A stretch of 64,000 nt of DNA from Marinibium conchae. Lineage in GTDB: Bacteria > Pseudomonadota > Gammaproteobacteria > Enterobacterales > Alteromonadaceae. The position numbers were made by a program, and so were the translations under genes. The notes under the pieces were generated by a model, which worked only from the letters and a program-made list of their open reading frames with translations, had not been told where the DNA came from and ran no database searches. Of this stretch, positions 9,339-19,027 are shown piece after piece (the stretch's first letter is position 1; every line of letters begins with the position of its first letter). The stretch is taken from positions 434,001-498,000 of the forward strand of contig NZ_JADNRN010000001.1 of the NCBI RefSeq assembly GCF_015595035.1, in the 5' to 3' direction.

Positions 9339-9632
9339 TTAAAAGGGGATCTGCTTCTCTCCACTAATGATTTTATTTTTGGTGTCTCTGCTTTGTTTTT
9401 TCATCCAAATCTCAGCTTTAAGCGCGGTTGAATGGTCGCCTAATTTGGTAACGAAGGCCAATACTAAGGGGCCTTTTCCTTTCAGTGCCTTAGCACACTT
9501 TGGGCTTCCACTGGCGTGCTCTTGAAATCGCCGTTCTGCATCTTTAGTGATACCCGTATAAAGTTGATTGAGCTTATTTTTGATTAAATATAGATACCAA
9601 GTGTCGGTATTTTTTGCACTTGTTGCGGTCAT
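9339..9632 (-). CDS. YhbQ-like GIY-YIG domain protein (UPF0213)
   Basis: This small protein of about 97 aa has the GIY-YIG nuclease fold: WYLYLIKN near the start, YTGITKD for the YIG element, then the conserved Arg and a Glu in [10 protein letters not shown]. It closely resembles E. coli YhbQ. The ATG at 9632 is preferred because AAGGAAA lies 8 nt upstream. An in-frame TTG at 9653 would add seven residues and overlaps that ribosome-binding site. This is the widespread housekeeping type, distinct from the repeat-associated GIY-YIG gene at 59.1 kb. Confidence 0.8.
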   Translation of the reverse strand: MTATSAKNTDTWYLYLIKNKLNQLYTGITKDAERRFQEHASGSPKCAKALKGKGPLVLAFVTKLGDHSTALKAEIWMKKQSRDTKNKIISGEKQIPF

Positions 9633-9656
9633 CGTTAACTTTCCTTCTAACAAGCT

Positions 9657-9684
9657 CTGACTTTAGCAGATTCATTGGTATACT
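9657..9684 (+). promoter_or_regulatory. Putative sigma-70 promoter of hldE
   Basis: CTGACT (9657-9662) and TATACT (9679-9684) are separated by 16 bp. The predicted start site is about 50 nt before the hldE ATG. Confidence 0.4.
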
Positions 9685-9742
9685 TGCAGCATTAAGCCAA
9701 AGATATACACACTATTACATCAACACAGAGCGAATAACTAGC

Positions 9743-11182
9743 ATGCAAATACCTGATTTCAGTCAAGCCAATATTCTTATCATAGGTGACGTGATGCTTG
9801 ATCGTTATTGGTCGGGGTCGACAGCGCGTATATCGCCAGAAGCGCCAGTGCCTGTAGTAAACGTGAATGATTCCGAAGATCGCCCTGGTGGTGCTGCGAA
9901 TGTGGCAATAAATGCCGCAACGCTCGGCGCTAAGGTTACTCTAATGGGTATGACTGGAGACGATGAAGCCGCGCAAATATTAGAAGAAAAGCTCGGTGCA
10001 ATGAGGGTAAACTGTGTGTTTGCAAAAATACCGAGCAAAGACACCATCACCAAGTTGCGAGTGATGAGTCGAAATCAGCAGCTATTGCGTTTGGACTTTG
10101 AGAAGAGCTTTGCGCTCGACTGCAAAGCCGATTTGCTAGCAAAATTTGAAGCGCAAGTTGAGGCCGCCGATTTGGTTGTGTTGTCAGACTATAATAAAGG
10201 CTGCTTGTCGGCACCTGAGGCGTTAATTGAGGCAGCAACTAGGCTGCAAAAACCGGTTATTGTTGACCCTAAGGGTAGTCATTTTTCTAAGTATGCAGGG
10301 GCCACCCTGATCACCCCAAATATGGCTGAATTTGAAGGCGAAATGGGAGCGGTCAACAGTGAGCAAGACTTACTAGAGAAAGCCAGCATCTTACACAGTA
10401 AGTGTAAACTTGAGGCTTTGTTGGTCACGCGCTCTGAAAAAGGAATGTCGCTGTTTACGACTTCAAGTGGCGATGCGCTTAGCGCTTACCATTTACCGGC
10501 TCATGCTAAGGAAGTGTATGACGTTACAGGTGCTGGCGATACCGTAATATCAACGCTCGCATGTGCAATGGCCTGTGGTTTAAGCTTACAAGTCGCGAGT
10601 CAATTAGCCAACCATGCGGCAAGTGTCGTAGTAGGCAAGCTGGGTACCTCCACTGTTAGCACCACCGAATTGGCCTTGGCAGTTAATGCTAAACAAAGTC
10701 AAGACAGCGGTGAAATGAACATACAGCAACTCAAGCTTATGGTGCAGCAGGCACAAGCAAAGGGTGAGCGAGTGGTAATGACCAACGGCTGTTTTGATAT
10801 TTTACATTCAGGGCATGTTGCTTACCTCAATGAGGCTGCAACGCTAGGCGACCGACTCATTGTAGCCGTGAATACCGACGATTCTGTGCGCAAATTAAAG
10901 GGTGAGGGCAGACCCATTAATAATGTGCAGCGTCGAATGGCAGTGCTCGCTGGTTTACAAGCCGTTGATTGGGTTGTTGCGTTTTCCCAAGACACACCGC
11001 AAGAGCTTATTGCCGATATACTACCCGACGTACTGGTGAAAGGTGGTGATTATAAGATTGAAGATATTGCAGGTGGTAAAGAAGTTATCGCGAGTGGTGG
11101 CGAAGTCAGGGTGCTGTTATTTGAAGATGGCGTATCGACTACCGGAATTATTTCGCAAATTGTGAATGCTGACGCAAAATAG
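9743..11182 (+). CDS. hldE: Bifunctional D-glycero-beta-D-manno-heptose-7-phosphate kinase / 1-phosphate adenylyltransferase
   Basis: HldE makes ADP-heptose precursors of the LPS inner core. The 479-aa product has a PfkB-type kinase domain ([11 protein letters not shown] near residue 14, [16 protein letters not shown] near 50, TGAGDT near 266). A C-terminal cytidylyltransferase-like domain has [12 protein letters not shown] near 345. The frame extends upstream to 9614, but the ATG at 9743 ([17 protein letters not shown]) matches the E. coli start and gives the usual length. It directly precedes the XrtA exopolysaccharide locus. Confidence 0.95.
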   Translation: MQIPDFSQANILIIGDVMLDRYWSGSTARISPEAPVPVVNVNDSEDRPGGAANVAINAATLGAKVTLMGMTGDDEAAQILEEKLGAMRVNCVFAKIPSKDTITKLRVMSRNQQLLRLDFEKSFALDCKADLLAKFEAQVEAADLVVLSDYNKGCLSAPEALIEAATRLQKPVIVDPKGSHFSKYAGATLITPNMAEFEGEMGAVNSEQDLLEKASILHSKCKLEALLVTRSEKGMSLFTTSSGDALSAYHLPAHAKEVYDVTGAGDTVISTLACAMACGLSLQVASQLANHAASVVVGKLGTSTVSTTELALAVNAKQSQDSGEMNIQQLKLMVQQAQAKGERVVMTNGCFDILHSGHVAYLNEAATLGDRLIVAVNTDDSVRKLKGEGRPINNVQRRMAVLAGLQAVDWVVAFSQDTPQELIADILPDVLVKGGDYKIEDIAGGKEVIASGGEVRVLLFEDGVSTTGIISQIVNADAK

Positions 11183-11323
11183 TGTATATTATGCAGACTT
11201 TTAAAAGGGATGCCAGAAGTCAGAGGCAAAATACTAACAATATGTTTTTGTGTGAATTACATAGCCTATTGAATTATAAGCTTAAAATTACACATCATTA
11301 GATTACGGACAAACGAAACGCTC

Positions 11324-12385
11324 ATGTACGAAAGCTATTACGGACTTGACTCAAAACCTTTCCAGCTAACTCCTGACCCGGAGTTCTTTTATGCGAGTAA
11401 ATTGCATAAACGTGCTATGTCATATTTACAATACGGACTTTCTCAAGCAGAAGGCTTCATTGTGATTACTGGCGGTATAGGAACGGGTAAAACCACCATC
11501 GCAAACAGTCTTTTAGATAACATGAAAGAGGACATATTTGCTGCCCAGATCGTAACACCAAAACTCACCCCCGACGAGTTGGTGAAAATGGTGGGGGCTA
11601 AGTTCGATTTAGATGTAGCAAATAAATCAAAGACCGAAATCTTAGAAGCCCTAGAACGCTTCTTAAATCAACTATCGCAGCAAGGAAAACGTGCTTTGCT
11701 GGTGGTGGATGAGGCCCAAAACTTACCACTGGAAACCATCGAAGAGTTACGCATGTTGTCGAATTTCCAGAAAGATGGCAGGCCACTTTTACAAAGCTTT
11801 TTGCTTGGGCAGGAAGAATTACAACCCATCCTTCGTGCGCCCAACATGGAGCAACTAAGACAACGTATTGTTGCGTCTTGTCATTTAGCGCCTCTTAATA
11901 AGGTAGAAGCTAAAGAATACATCGAGTTTCGACTCAATCATGCGGGTTACGAAGGCGAGTCCTTGTTCACTGAAGAAGCGTATACCGCTATTCATGAGTT
12001 TTCCTTGGGAATACCAAGACGCATGAATACACTCATGGATAGAGTATTGTTATTTGGCTTCCTAGAAGAAGTTGAAACTTTCGATGTTGAGGAAGTGAAC
12101 ATCGTTATCGAGGAAGTAAAATCAGAGATGTACATTCCTGATAACAAAATGCCATTGCGTACCGACGCCAGTAATTACAATGAGCAAGACGGTGCAAAAG
12201 ATGGTGCCTTGTACACGGCAAACGGCACGAAAATTAACGAGACGCAGTACTATCGCGATATGTTACACGATCTGGTTGATGCTTTAGATGATGCGCTTAA
12301 GCACAAAATAAAGCTCACCCAATACATCGATAAGTTATTAAAACGTAAGTACCAAGCCTACGTAAGACTAAAAACAGAAAAGTGA
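11324..12385 (+). CDS. XrtA-associated AAA ATPase (TIGR03015 type)
   Basis: This 353-aa ExeA-like ATPase is a marker of XrtA/PEP-CTERM loci. It begins MYESYYGLDSKPFQLTPDPEFFY. Walker A is GGIGTGKTT (50-58), Walker B is LLVVDEAQ (about 125-132), and a sensor/arginine region follows. The C-terminal 80 residues are helical and basic. The family sits with EPS genes, but its exact role in assembly is not known. The downstream barrel gene is convergent. Confidence 0.85.
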   Translation: MYESYYGLDSKPFQLTPDPEFFYASKLHKRAMSYLQYGLSQAEGFIVITGGIGTGKTTIANSLLDNMKEDIFAAQIVTPKLTPDELVKMVGAKFDLDVANKSKTEILEALERFLNQLSQQGKRALLVVDEAQNLPLETIEELRMLSNFQKDGRPLLQSFLLGQEELQPILRAPNMEQLRQRIVASCHLAPLNKVEAKEYIEFRLNHAGYEGESLFTEEAYTAIHEFSLGIPRRMNTLMDRVLLFGFLEEVETFDVEEVNIVIEEVKSEMYIPDNKMPLRTDASNYNEQDGAKDGALYTANGTKINETQYYRDMLHDLVDALDDALKHKIKLTQYIDKLLKRKYQAYVRLKTEK

Positions 12386-12414
12386 AATAGCGAGCCTGTT
12401 GTTAAGCTCTATAA

Positions 12415-12434
12415 GGCTGGCTAGTTTGCCAGCC
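12415..12434. terminator. Hairpin at the convergent ATPase/barrel gene ends
   Basis: The 7-bp inverted repeat GGCTGGC / GCCAGCC has a 6-nt loop. It contains the stop codon region of the minus-strand barrel gene and follows the plus-strand ATPase gene by 30 bp. Neither side has a strong T tract, so terminator function is only probable. Confidence 0.4.
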
Positions 12435-14142
12435 TGTATGAAAGGTTCAACGCAACTCTGCGATCTTGCAAGCTACCGTTAATACCTGCAGCGCCGGTGC
12501 CACTGCTTAGCACTCTACCTTCTACTTCCCTATCTAAATACGAAAAATCGAGCGCCAGCTTGAAATATCTACCTAGGTCTCTGCTAATACTTAGCTTTGA
12601 GCTGTAAACGTCTGAGCTACCACTTTCTCCGTCGATGGATTCGTCGGTATAGGCGGCGTTGAGGGTCCAACTAAAATTGGTTCTTCTACCGATCTGAAAT
12701 GACAGTAAACTACCTGCCGAATAAGTACGTGATAAGCGATTTGTTTCCAAGAAATCGTTGGTGGCATATCGCCCGTTTATTGAAATGCGAGTGCGCCTTT
12801 GTTGCACACCCAACTGCCAAGAAAGCGCCTTACGTAGTATTATTTCGTCGTTTATTTCAGTGTCTTGTTCACTAAATTGCACAAATTGTTCGTTGGGAGC
12901 CAACTGATAATTCAGTGAGTTAGGCTGGAAACAGGCTGCTAACTCGCTAACGCCGTCGGTGCAAACGAAAACACCCAGGTTGTCGGGGTTAGATATGAGT
13001 CTGGCGAAACTAGTGACTTCTTCAGAGTAGCGAATCTGAGTGCGAAAGCGCCTTATTTGATGTTGAAAAGAGAAGCTGCCTGCTTCACCAAAAAAACGCC
13101 TTTCATATTCCGCCGCTAAGCTGGTTCTTGGTGTAAATCGCCAGTTAATATCCAGGCCAACATAGCCCTTATTGTCTTCATCTTCTTCAATCGCGTCACT
13201 ATCCGCTCTATTCCAAGTAAGCGATATTGACCTGTTGTCGGCGGCTTGCCAGATGATACCAGCGCCGATGGAATTAAAGTCTTGTAAGCGGCTGAAGCTA
13301 GTTTCGCTCGATGATACCTGATTGGCTTCATGGCTGGTACTCACTAGCGCGCCGAAGCCATTATAAATTTGATAGGCAAGCTCTGCGTCAACTTGTCGGC
13401 TAGCAAAGTCACCATTGTCCGGACGTTCAGATATAGTGAAGCCGGTTTGCACACCAAAACGAAAACGTTCGAAATTATTACCGCTGAAGGTATTTGTATT
13501 AATGTTGTATACCTTGCTGTTGAGTTGAGCAAAAGAATTGATATTGCGTTCACTTTCGGTATTTGAATAGGCAATTTGTGTTTGATGGCCGAAGTAGTCA
13601 CCTCGTGGCAAGTTGAGGTTCAAGCCATAACGATTGGAGCGCGTTTTACTCAAGTTTTGTGCATTGGTTAAGAAGTCGTCGACCAAAAAGCCACTGGCCC
13701 CTACATTCTGATAATTAAGTGCCCCATTTGCAGTGAACTGTAGTAAGTTCTCGACAAGGTCGTAGCTTCCACGATAATTGTAGTTGGTATAGTTATTGGT
13801 AACGTCGAGGTCTTCTAAACCTCGCCTTACATGATTGTGTGTGGCACCCCAAGTAAGCGAGGCGCGTTTGTTCCTATAACTCAGGTTTAGGCGAGGGCGT
13901 ATGATGAAGTTAGTTGTATTCAGTGTTTGTCTGTCGTCTTCAGAGTAAATGTCTTGGAACACGTTTTCTGCATCGACGCTGAGTGTATATTTTAGCTCTT
14001 GCGCTTGAGCAAGGCCAGCTGAGACTATTAGAGCAAGCATAAACATAAATGCATTCAAAGGCACGAGGAACAAGCTAGCGGCTGCGTTACACAGCCAGTG
14101 TCGTTTACTCGAACGAATAATAGCCATCCCTGAGCGTGTCAT
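12421..14142 (-). CDS. XrtA-system outer-membrane beta-barrel protein (TIGR03016 type)
   Basis: This 573-aa protein has a long N-region, a hydrophobic signal core and an AQA-QELK cleavage-like site at about residues 46-50. The rest has alternating beta-strand segments rich in aromatic residues (YTLSVDAENVF, RNKRASLTWGATHNH, and others) and a C-terminal strand (LNLSYRLAN) typical of outer-membrane barrels. Length, start and position match the PEP-CTERM-associated barrel thought to help polysaccharide cross the outer membrane. It is the last gene of the minus-strand run wza-wzz-kinase-barrel. Confidence 0.8.
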   Translation of the reverse strand: MTRSGMAIIRSSKRHWLCNAAASLFLVPLNAFMFMLALIVSAGLAQAQELKYTLSVDAENVFQDIYSEDDRQTLNTTNFIIRPRLNLSYRNKRASLTWGATHNHVRRGLEDLDVTNNYTNYNYRGSYDLVENLLQFTANGALNYQNVGASGFLVDDFLTNAQNLSKTRSNRYGLNLNLPRGDYFGHQTQIAYSNTESERNINSFAQLNSKVYNINTNTFSGNNFERFRFGVQTGFTISERPDNGDFASRQVDAELAYQIYNGFGALVSTSHEANQVSSSETSFSRLQDFNSIGAGIIWQAADNRSISLTWNRADSDAIEEDEDNKGYVGLDINWRFTPRTSLAAEYERRFFGEAGSFSFQHQIRRFRTQIRYSEEVTSFARLISNPDNLGVFVCTDGVSELAACFQPNSLNYQLAPNEQFVQFSEQDTEINDEIILRKALSWQLGVQQRRTRISINGRYATNDFLETNRLSRTYSAGSLLSFQIGRRTNFSWTLNAAYTDESIDGESGSSDVYSSKLSISRDLGRYFKLALDFSYLDREVEGRVLSSGTGAAGINGSLQDRRVALNLSYRLAN

Positions 14143-14159
14143 TTATCGCTTGTTCCACT

Positions 14160-15164
14160 TCACTGCTTGCGCGCTTCGCTGCTTTCATCGGTGCCTTGAT
14201 CAGAACTTTGACCTGAGCCTTGCGACGCATCGGTATTAGCCTTCTCGCTAGCGTAGTCAATCGCATTGCCAGCTTCTTCGCGGTTGCCATAATAACTATA
14301 ACCGTAATAGCCGTTACTGTCTGACTGACTCACCGACTTATTGATCACATAGCCAATCGCCATATCGGGGTTTAGACGATCAACCGCTTTTTTAACGTCA
14401 GCCAGTTTTGATCTTCCTTCTTCAACCACCACCACGGCCTGCCCAGCGAAATTGGCCAATATTGCCGATTCGTTGATACCAATAAGAGGGGGAGTGTCGA
14501 TAATTACAATACGATCAGGGTATCGATTGGAAAACTCATCAATTAGGTCACTCATCGCTTCACTGGCGAGTAGCTCAGTAGATAAGTGATGCGAGCGTCC
14601 AGCGGGAATCAATCGAAGCTTGTTGAGATTAGTTCTAAACATAACTTCGCCAATTTCTTCTTTTTCGCCAAGCAAATATTCCATTAGACCACTGCGCTCA
14701 TTTAAGCCCAAAGTTCGCAATGTGTTAGGTTTGAGCACATCGGCATCAACAAGCAATACGCGTTTGTCTTGTTCTGCAGCAATGCTTATTGCAAGGTTAA
14801 CTGCAGTGAAGGTTTTACCTTCACTCGGGCGAGCACTAGTAACCATAATAATATTTGAATTATTAATTGTGCCTGAAAGTGCGCCAAAGGCATTCGCCAA
14901 TAGTTTACGCTTGATTTCGCGGTACTCTTCATTTATCAGGCTTCGAGTACTGTTAGGCGATACAAAGCCTCGTTCTTCCAAACGTTCTAAATCAATTTCA
15001 AAGCGCTTGTCTGTGAACATTTCTGGCTTGTCAGGCTCAATAACAACTTTTCTGCGGGCTGAGCGGCGGTCGCCTTTGCCATTTCCATCAGCGCCACTAA
15101 TATCGCGCTGCGCACGTTCGGCTTCTTGTTGGCGAAGCAATGCCTTTTCTATCGTATTGCTCAT
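14160..15164 (-). CDS. XrtA-associated BY-kinase (CpsD/Wzc-like tyrosine autokinase)
   Basis: This 334-aa cytoplasmic tyrosine kinase would regulate polysaccharide polymerisation by autophosphorylation. Walker A is SARPSEGKTFTAVN at about residue 110, Walker A' is VLLVDADVLKPN at about 140, and Walker B is IVIIDTPPL at about 220. The C-terminus has a tyrosine cluster (GYYGYSYYGN) as expected for autophosphorylation. The first 80 residues are charged and fit the TIGR03018 pattern. It overlaps the Wzz-like gene by 4 nt (ATGA), indicating translational coupling with its membrane activator. Confidence 0.9.
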   Translation of the reverse strand: MSNTIEKALLRQQEAERAQRDISGADGNGKGDRRSARRKVVIEPDKPEMFTDKRFEIDLERLEERGFVSPNSTRSLINEEYREIKRKLLANAFGALSGTINNSNIIMVTSARPSEGKTFTAVNLAISIAAEQDKRVLLVDADVLKPNTLRTLGLNERSGLMEYLLGEKEEIGEVMFRTNLNKLRLIPAGRSHHLSTELLASEAMSDLIDEFSNRYPDRIVIIDTPPLIGINESAILANFAGQAVVVVEEGRSKLADVKKAVDRLNPDMAIGYVINKSVSQSDSNGYYGYSYYGNREEAGNAIDYASEKANTDASQGSGQSSDQGTDESSEARKQ

Positions 15165-16735
15165 ATCGGTAATCTACTCATTAAATCTACATTGAGAATG
15201 TCTAACATCACAAAGCCTGCGTATATAGCGAAAATTGAACCCGAAGACAGGGCAAAAACCGCTACTCTGAGTTTGTTTCGGCGCTTAATCCGTATAAGCT
15301 CCAAATGTGATACGGTGCCCCAAATCGGGAAACCAGTGAGATCAGCTAATTGCTGACCACGCACTAGTACTGGCGTTAGCATGCTCATCAAGAAAGCAAG
15401 GCCAATACCTACACCAAAACCAACAATTAATATGCCGGTATAAAACAAAATGCGCTTAGGTCCTGAGGGGCGCTCGGGTACCATGGGCGGGCGAAGTATC
15501 TCGAACTGGAGGTCGTCGGATGCTCGGTCAGCACGTTCAGTGACCCTAGCTGCCTCACGTCGAGATAAAAACTCCTCGTATTTTTCTTTTTTAATGTCGT
15601 AATCGCGATTCAGTGCAGTTCCCTCAGCTTCAACTTGAGGCACAAGGTCTATCTTTGATTGCAAAGAAGCGATTTTTTGTAAGGCGTCGTTCTCACGCAC
15701 TTTTAACGAGGCCATTTGGCCTTCTAGGCGCGTAATTTCAAGGCGAAGTTGGCGATCAGACTCACTCATTAGGCTATTATCTTCACCAGTGTCTTGCGAC
15801 TTGTAAGCGGCTATTTCTTTGTCACGCACTTCTTTTAAGGCTTCTAAGAGGTTGCTAGATTCGATCACGTCGGGGTGTTGATCGGTGAAGCGCAAGCGCA
15901 GTGAATCAAGGCGTTCTTCCAAGGCTAATATGCGGTCATCGTAGCGCGTTCGTAGCACTTGCTCATTTTCGTTTCGAACACCTAAACCATCCGACGCTTT
16001 TTTAGCTTTTCGAGTTTGCGCCTTCATCGCTTCAATTTGCTGAGCGGTTTCTTTCATGGTCAGGCGCGTTGTTTCAAGCTGTGTGCGCATGTCTTGTAAG
16101 TTAGCGTAGAAGGTGCCTTGAAGTGGCAAAATATCGCTATACTGACGCTTAAAATCAGCTAAGCGTTGCTCACTTTCGGCAAGCTGTGATTCATAGTCGG
16201 CTATTTGGTCATCGAGGAAGCGAGCAGTTGTTTCGCTATCAGAACGTGTATTTCCCAGAGCACCTTCAACAAATAAATCAAGGGTTTCTTGCACCACCGT
16301 GCGAGCCATTTCACGATCTTCGTTTTGATAGCTGATGGTGTATTCGTTACTACCCCTTGCGCTATTGAGTTTGATGTCTTCAGTAAGATCGTTAATTAAC
16401 TGATTGTAAGCTTCATCGCCGATTGCGGTAACGTCTAAATCGGCTTCACGTGCAATCTTTTCGATGTTGTCTCGGCTTTTCAAAGTGGTCGCCATCATGC
16501 GCAACTCTTCGTCAGGATTTGAACCCATTACCATGTTACCTAGCAGAGGGCGCAACACTGAGCGAGTATCAACAAATACACGTGCATCCGACTCATACAC
16601 ATTGGGTAAGGTACTTACGTAAAAGAATCCTAATGGGCATATAAGCCAGGAGCACACCATAAGGTAACGCTTTTTTATCCAGATACCGCGGATAAAATCT
16701 AACACCATGTGAATGGTTTGTTCTAAATCTTGCAT
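15161..16735 (-). CDS. XrtA-system polysaccharide chain-length determinant (Wzz/PCP family)
   Basis: This 524-aa inner-membrane co-polymerase corresponds to TIGR03007. The N-terminal membrane segment lies at about residues 24-42 and the C-terminal pair at about 430-455 and 490-510. A large periplasmic region contains coiled coils at about 175-370. The Pro-rich PPMVPERPSGPKR segment before the second membrane segment is typical. It pairs with the overlapping BY-kinase to form a split Wzc-like machine. Confidence 0.9.
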   Translation of the reverse strand: MQDLEQTIHMVLDFIRGIWIKKRYLMVCSWLICPLGFFYVSTLPNVYESDARVFVDTRSVLRPLLGNMVMGSNPDEELRMMATTLKSRDNIEKIAREADLDVTAIGDEAYNQLINDLTEDIKLNSARGSNEYTISYQNEDREMARTVVQETLDLFVEGALGNTRSDSETTARFLDDQIADYESQLAESEQRLADFKRQYSDILPLQGTFYANLQDMRTQLETTRLTMKETAQQIEAMKAQTRKAKKASDGLGVRNENEQVLRTRYDDRILALEERLDSLRLRFTDQHPDVIESSNLLEALKEVRDKEIAAYKSQDTGEDNSLMSESDRQLRLEITRLEGQMASLKVRENDALQKIASLQSKIDLVPQVEAEGTALNRDYDIKKEKYEEFLSRREAARVTERADRASDDLQFEILRPPMVPERPSGPKRILFYTGILIVGFGVGIGLAFLMSMLTPVLVRGQQLADLTGFPIWGTVSHLELIRIKRRNKLRVAVFALSSGSIFAIYAGFVMLDILNVDLMSRLPI

Positions 16736-16755
16736 GAAATTTCTCTAGGTTAAGA

Positions 16756-17385
16756 CTAAAACCAGGCTTCTGGAATAATCACAATATCGCCGGGGAGCAT
16801 GTCGACATTTTCCCTAATGTCGCCGTCCTTAATTAAGTCTTCTACTTTTATTTCGAAGGTGGTCTGTTTGCCGTCAACTACGCGCACAAGCTTTGCGTTA
16901 TTGCCACTAGCAAATTCTGTTAGCCCGCCAACCGCAATCATCAAGTCGAGCAAGGTCATGTTTTGTGTATAGTTTATTGCTTTCGGGTTTGTCGCTTCAC
17001 CAATTACTCTCACCTGTTCACTGAAGGGGCCATTAAAGCGGCCAACGCTCACGGTAACGCGCGGGTTGTTGATATAAGTAGAAAGTTGCTCTTCTAATTG
17101 CCTAGCGAGCATGGTGGGCGTTCTGCCTGCGACTTCGATATCTTCGACTAATGACGTGGTAACTTTACCATCGGGGCGCACAACAAAATTGCCGGATATT
17201 TCTGGGTTCCGCCAAACGAAAATGGTTAAATTATCGCCAGGGCCAATTAAATATTGGTAATCGTTTACATTGCTGGTGAGTGAAGCTCGAGTGGTGGCTT
17301 CTGGCAATTTGTTTACGCTGCATGCGGAAATTACGAAGGTAGCAATAAGTAGTGCAGTGATACCTATTTGTCGCGCTTTTATCAT
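16756..17385 (-). CDS. XrtA-system polysaccharide export lipoprotein (Wza-like)
   Basis: This outer-membrane export protein has a lipoprotein signal (MIKARQIGITALLIATFVISAC, lipobox ISAC), a poly-export domain (YLIGPGDNLTIFVWRNPEISG) and a SLBB-like part (VRVIGEATNPKAINY). The ATG at 17385 is chosen because AAGGAA lies 8 nt upstream and it yields a standard lipoprotein of 209 aa. An upstream in-frame TTG at 17424 would add 13 residues that do not look like a signal peptide. It heads the minus-strand wza-wzz-kinase-barrel run. Confidence 0.9.
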   Translation of the reverse strand: MIKARQIGITALLIATFVISACSVNKLPEATTRASLTSNVNDYQYLIGPGDNLTIFVWRNPEISGNFVVRPDGKVTTSLVEDIEVAGRTPTMLARQLEEQLSTYINNPRVTVSVGRFNGPFSEQVRVIGEATNPKAINYTQNMTLLDLMIAVGGLTEFASGNNAKLVRVVDGKQTTFEIKVEDLIKDGDIRENVDMLPGDIVIIPEAWF

Positions 17386-17515
17386 CCCTAAAGTTCCTTC
17401 ACAAGTATTACTAATTTGGCTCAAAATATGGATTCTTTCAGCATGTTTTCAACGAAAATTCGCGCTAGTTTATCATAAATAACAAATGAGTCATTTACCC
17501 GAGCGCTAAACCTAC

Positions 17516-17521
17516 TATAAT
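17516..17521 (+). promoter_or_regulatory. Putative -10 element upstream of priming sugar transferase
   Basis: A perfect TATAAT hexamer lies in the 227-bp divergent spacer between the wza-like gene and the sugar transferase gene, about 90 bp before the latter's ATG. The -35 at 17 bp (ATTTAC) is poor. Confidence 0.3.
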
Positions 17522-17612
17522 GCTGAGCGAAAGTTTATGAAGTTTAACTTAATTAGATTAATTATCATACGTCTAAAACAAGAGTTTTTTAAGATAGATC
17601 GTAAAGGGAAAT

Positions 17613-19025
17613 ATGGCTTCGTCCAACAAACGTCAAAACAAGCGCTCAACCGCATTAGTTCTCACCGAAGCTGTACTCATCTCCTATGTGAGTTACATCG
17701 CCAGCTTTGTGCTGGTTAGCCTTCAACTCATTCCAAAACCAAACAGCGAAGCACTCGTTCTCAACATTTTTCTGTTGGTGCTTGCTATTTTAGTATGCTC
17801 ACTGTCTGTGGGCTTATATGAAACTAAGCTTCGCGAAACATTTCGAGGCATCATTCGACGTATATTTGTGAGCTTAGTTTTGAGCTATTTTGTCGTCGAA
17901 ATCGTGACTACTGTGCTTCTTAGTGAACTCAACACACACCATTATTTCTTGCCGATGGCAGTGTGCTTCAACATTGTGACTATCGTTTTCTTCCGCTACT
18001 TCACCAACCGATTGGGATTGATGGGCCTAAGCAGCTCCAGAATATTGGTGCTTGGGGCTGGCATGAGAGCGTCCATCATCGAAAATAGAATGCGCCGCGA
18101 CGTCGATCGACTAGGCTTCGAATTAGTTGGCTTTGTGCCTATTCCTGGCGATGACCGAGCTAACGGCGTGCAAAGAGAGAAAATCATTCACGTAAAAGTA
18201 GATGACGGTTTTAAACAGTTCTTGCTCGATAATGATATTGAAGAAGTCATTGTAGCTTGTGATCAGCGCCGAGGAACCTTGCCAGTGTCGGTATTGTTCG
18301 ACTGCAGATTACGTGGCATTGAAGTAACTGACTTGCTCGATTTCATGGAAAGAGAGCGCGGACAAATAGTCGTCGATTTGATGTACCCAAGTTGGGTAAT
18401 TTATTCAAATGGCTTTCACTCACAAAATTACCTGCGCGAATCTATCGACCATTTGTTGAATATTGTGCTGGCCGGTTTTGTCATGTTTTTTGTGTGGCCA
18501 ATCATGCTTATCACCGCCATGGTTATCTACATCGACGACGGTTTCAGAACCGGTGCATCGGTATTTTATAAACAGGAACGCGTGGGCAAAGATGGCAAAT
18601 TGTTTAACATACTTAAGTTTAGAAGTATGCGTCCCGATGCTGAAAAAGACGGTGCAAAGTGGGCAACTAAAAACGATAACCGAGTAACGTCTATCGGTAA
18701 TTTCATCCGCAAATATCGTATAGATGAGTTACCGCAGTTGCTCAATGTCTTGAAAGGCGAAATGTCTTTTATCGGCCCTCGACCCGAGCGTCCGCAATTT
18801 GTGCAGCAACTTGTGAAAGAAGTGCCTTACTACAATCAAAGACATAACGTTAAGCCTGGCCTGGCTGGCTGGGCTCAACTTAATTACCCCTACGGTGCGA
18901 GCGTGAAAGATTCATTGGAAAAGCTGAAATTCGATTTGTATTACGTAAAGCATCAAAGCATGTTGCTCGATATCTTGATCCTCATCCGCACGGTTGAAGT
19001 TGTGATCTTCGGAAAGGGGCGCTAA
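17613..19025 (+). CDS. XrtA-system undecaprenyl-phosphate sugar phosphotransferase (TIGR03013 type)
   Basis: This 470-aa polyisoprenyl-phosphate hexose-1-phosphate transferase would start repeat-unit synthesis. About four membrane segments occupy residues 15-125, a Rossmann-like CoA-binding domain lies at 140-270 (ILVLGAGMRASIIENRMRRD), and another membrane segment lies at about 285. The bacterial sugar transferase catalytic domain has KFRSMRPDAEKDGAKWA and RIDELPQLLNVLKGEMSFIG. It is followed after 2 bp by the deacetylase gene and then xrtA, forming an operon. Confidence 0.92.
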   Translation: MASSNKRQNKRSTALVLTEAVLISYVSYIASFVLVSLQLIPKPNSEALVLNIFLLVLAILVCSLSVGLYETKLRETFRGIIRRIFVSLVLSYFVVEIVTTVLLSELNTHHYFLPMAVCFNIVTIVFFRYFTNRLGLMGLSSSRILVLGAGMRASIIENRMRRDVDRLGFELVGFVPIPGDDRANGVQREKIIHVKVDDGFKQFLLDNDIEEVIVACDQRRGTLPVSVLFDCRLRGIEVTDLLDFMERERGQIVVDLMYPSWVIYSNGFHSQNYLRESIDHLLNIVLAGFVMFFVWPIMLITAMVIYIDDGFRTGASVFYKQERVGKDGKLFNILKFRSMRPDAEKDGAKWATKNDNRVTSIGNFIRKYRIDELPQLLNVLKGEMSFIGPRPERPQFVQQLVKEVPYYNQRHNVKPGLAGWAQLNYPYGASVKDSLEKLKFDLYYVKHQSMLLDILILIRTVEVVIFGKGR

Positions 19026-19027
19026 TC

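Noticed and set aside
9614-9742. N-terminal extension of HldE
   Set aside because: The extra 43 residues are not in HldE homologues and overlap the predicted promoter; the ATG at 9743 gives the normal start.
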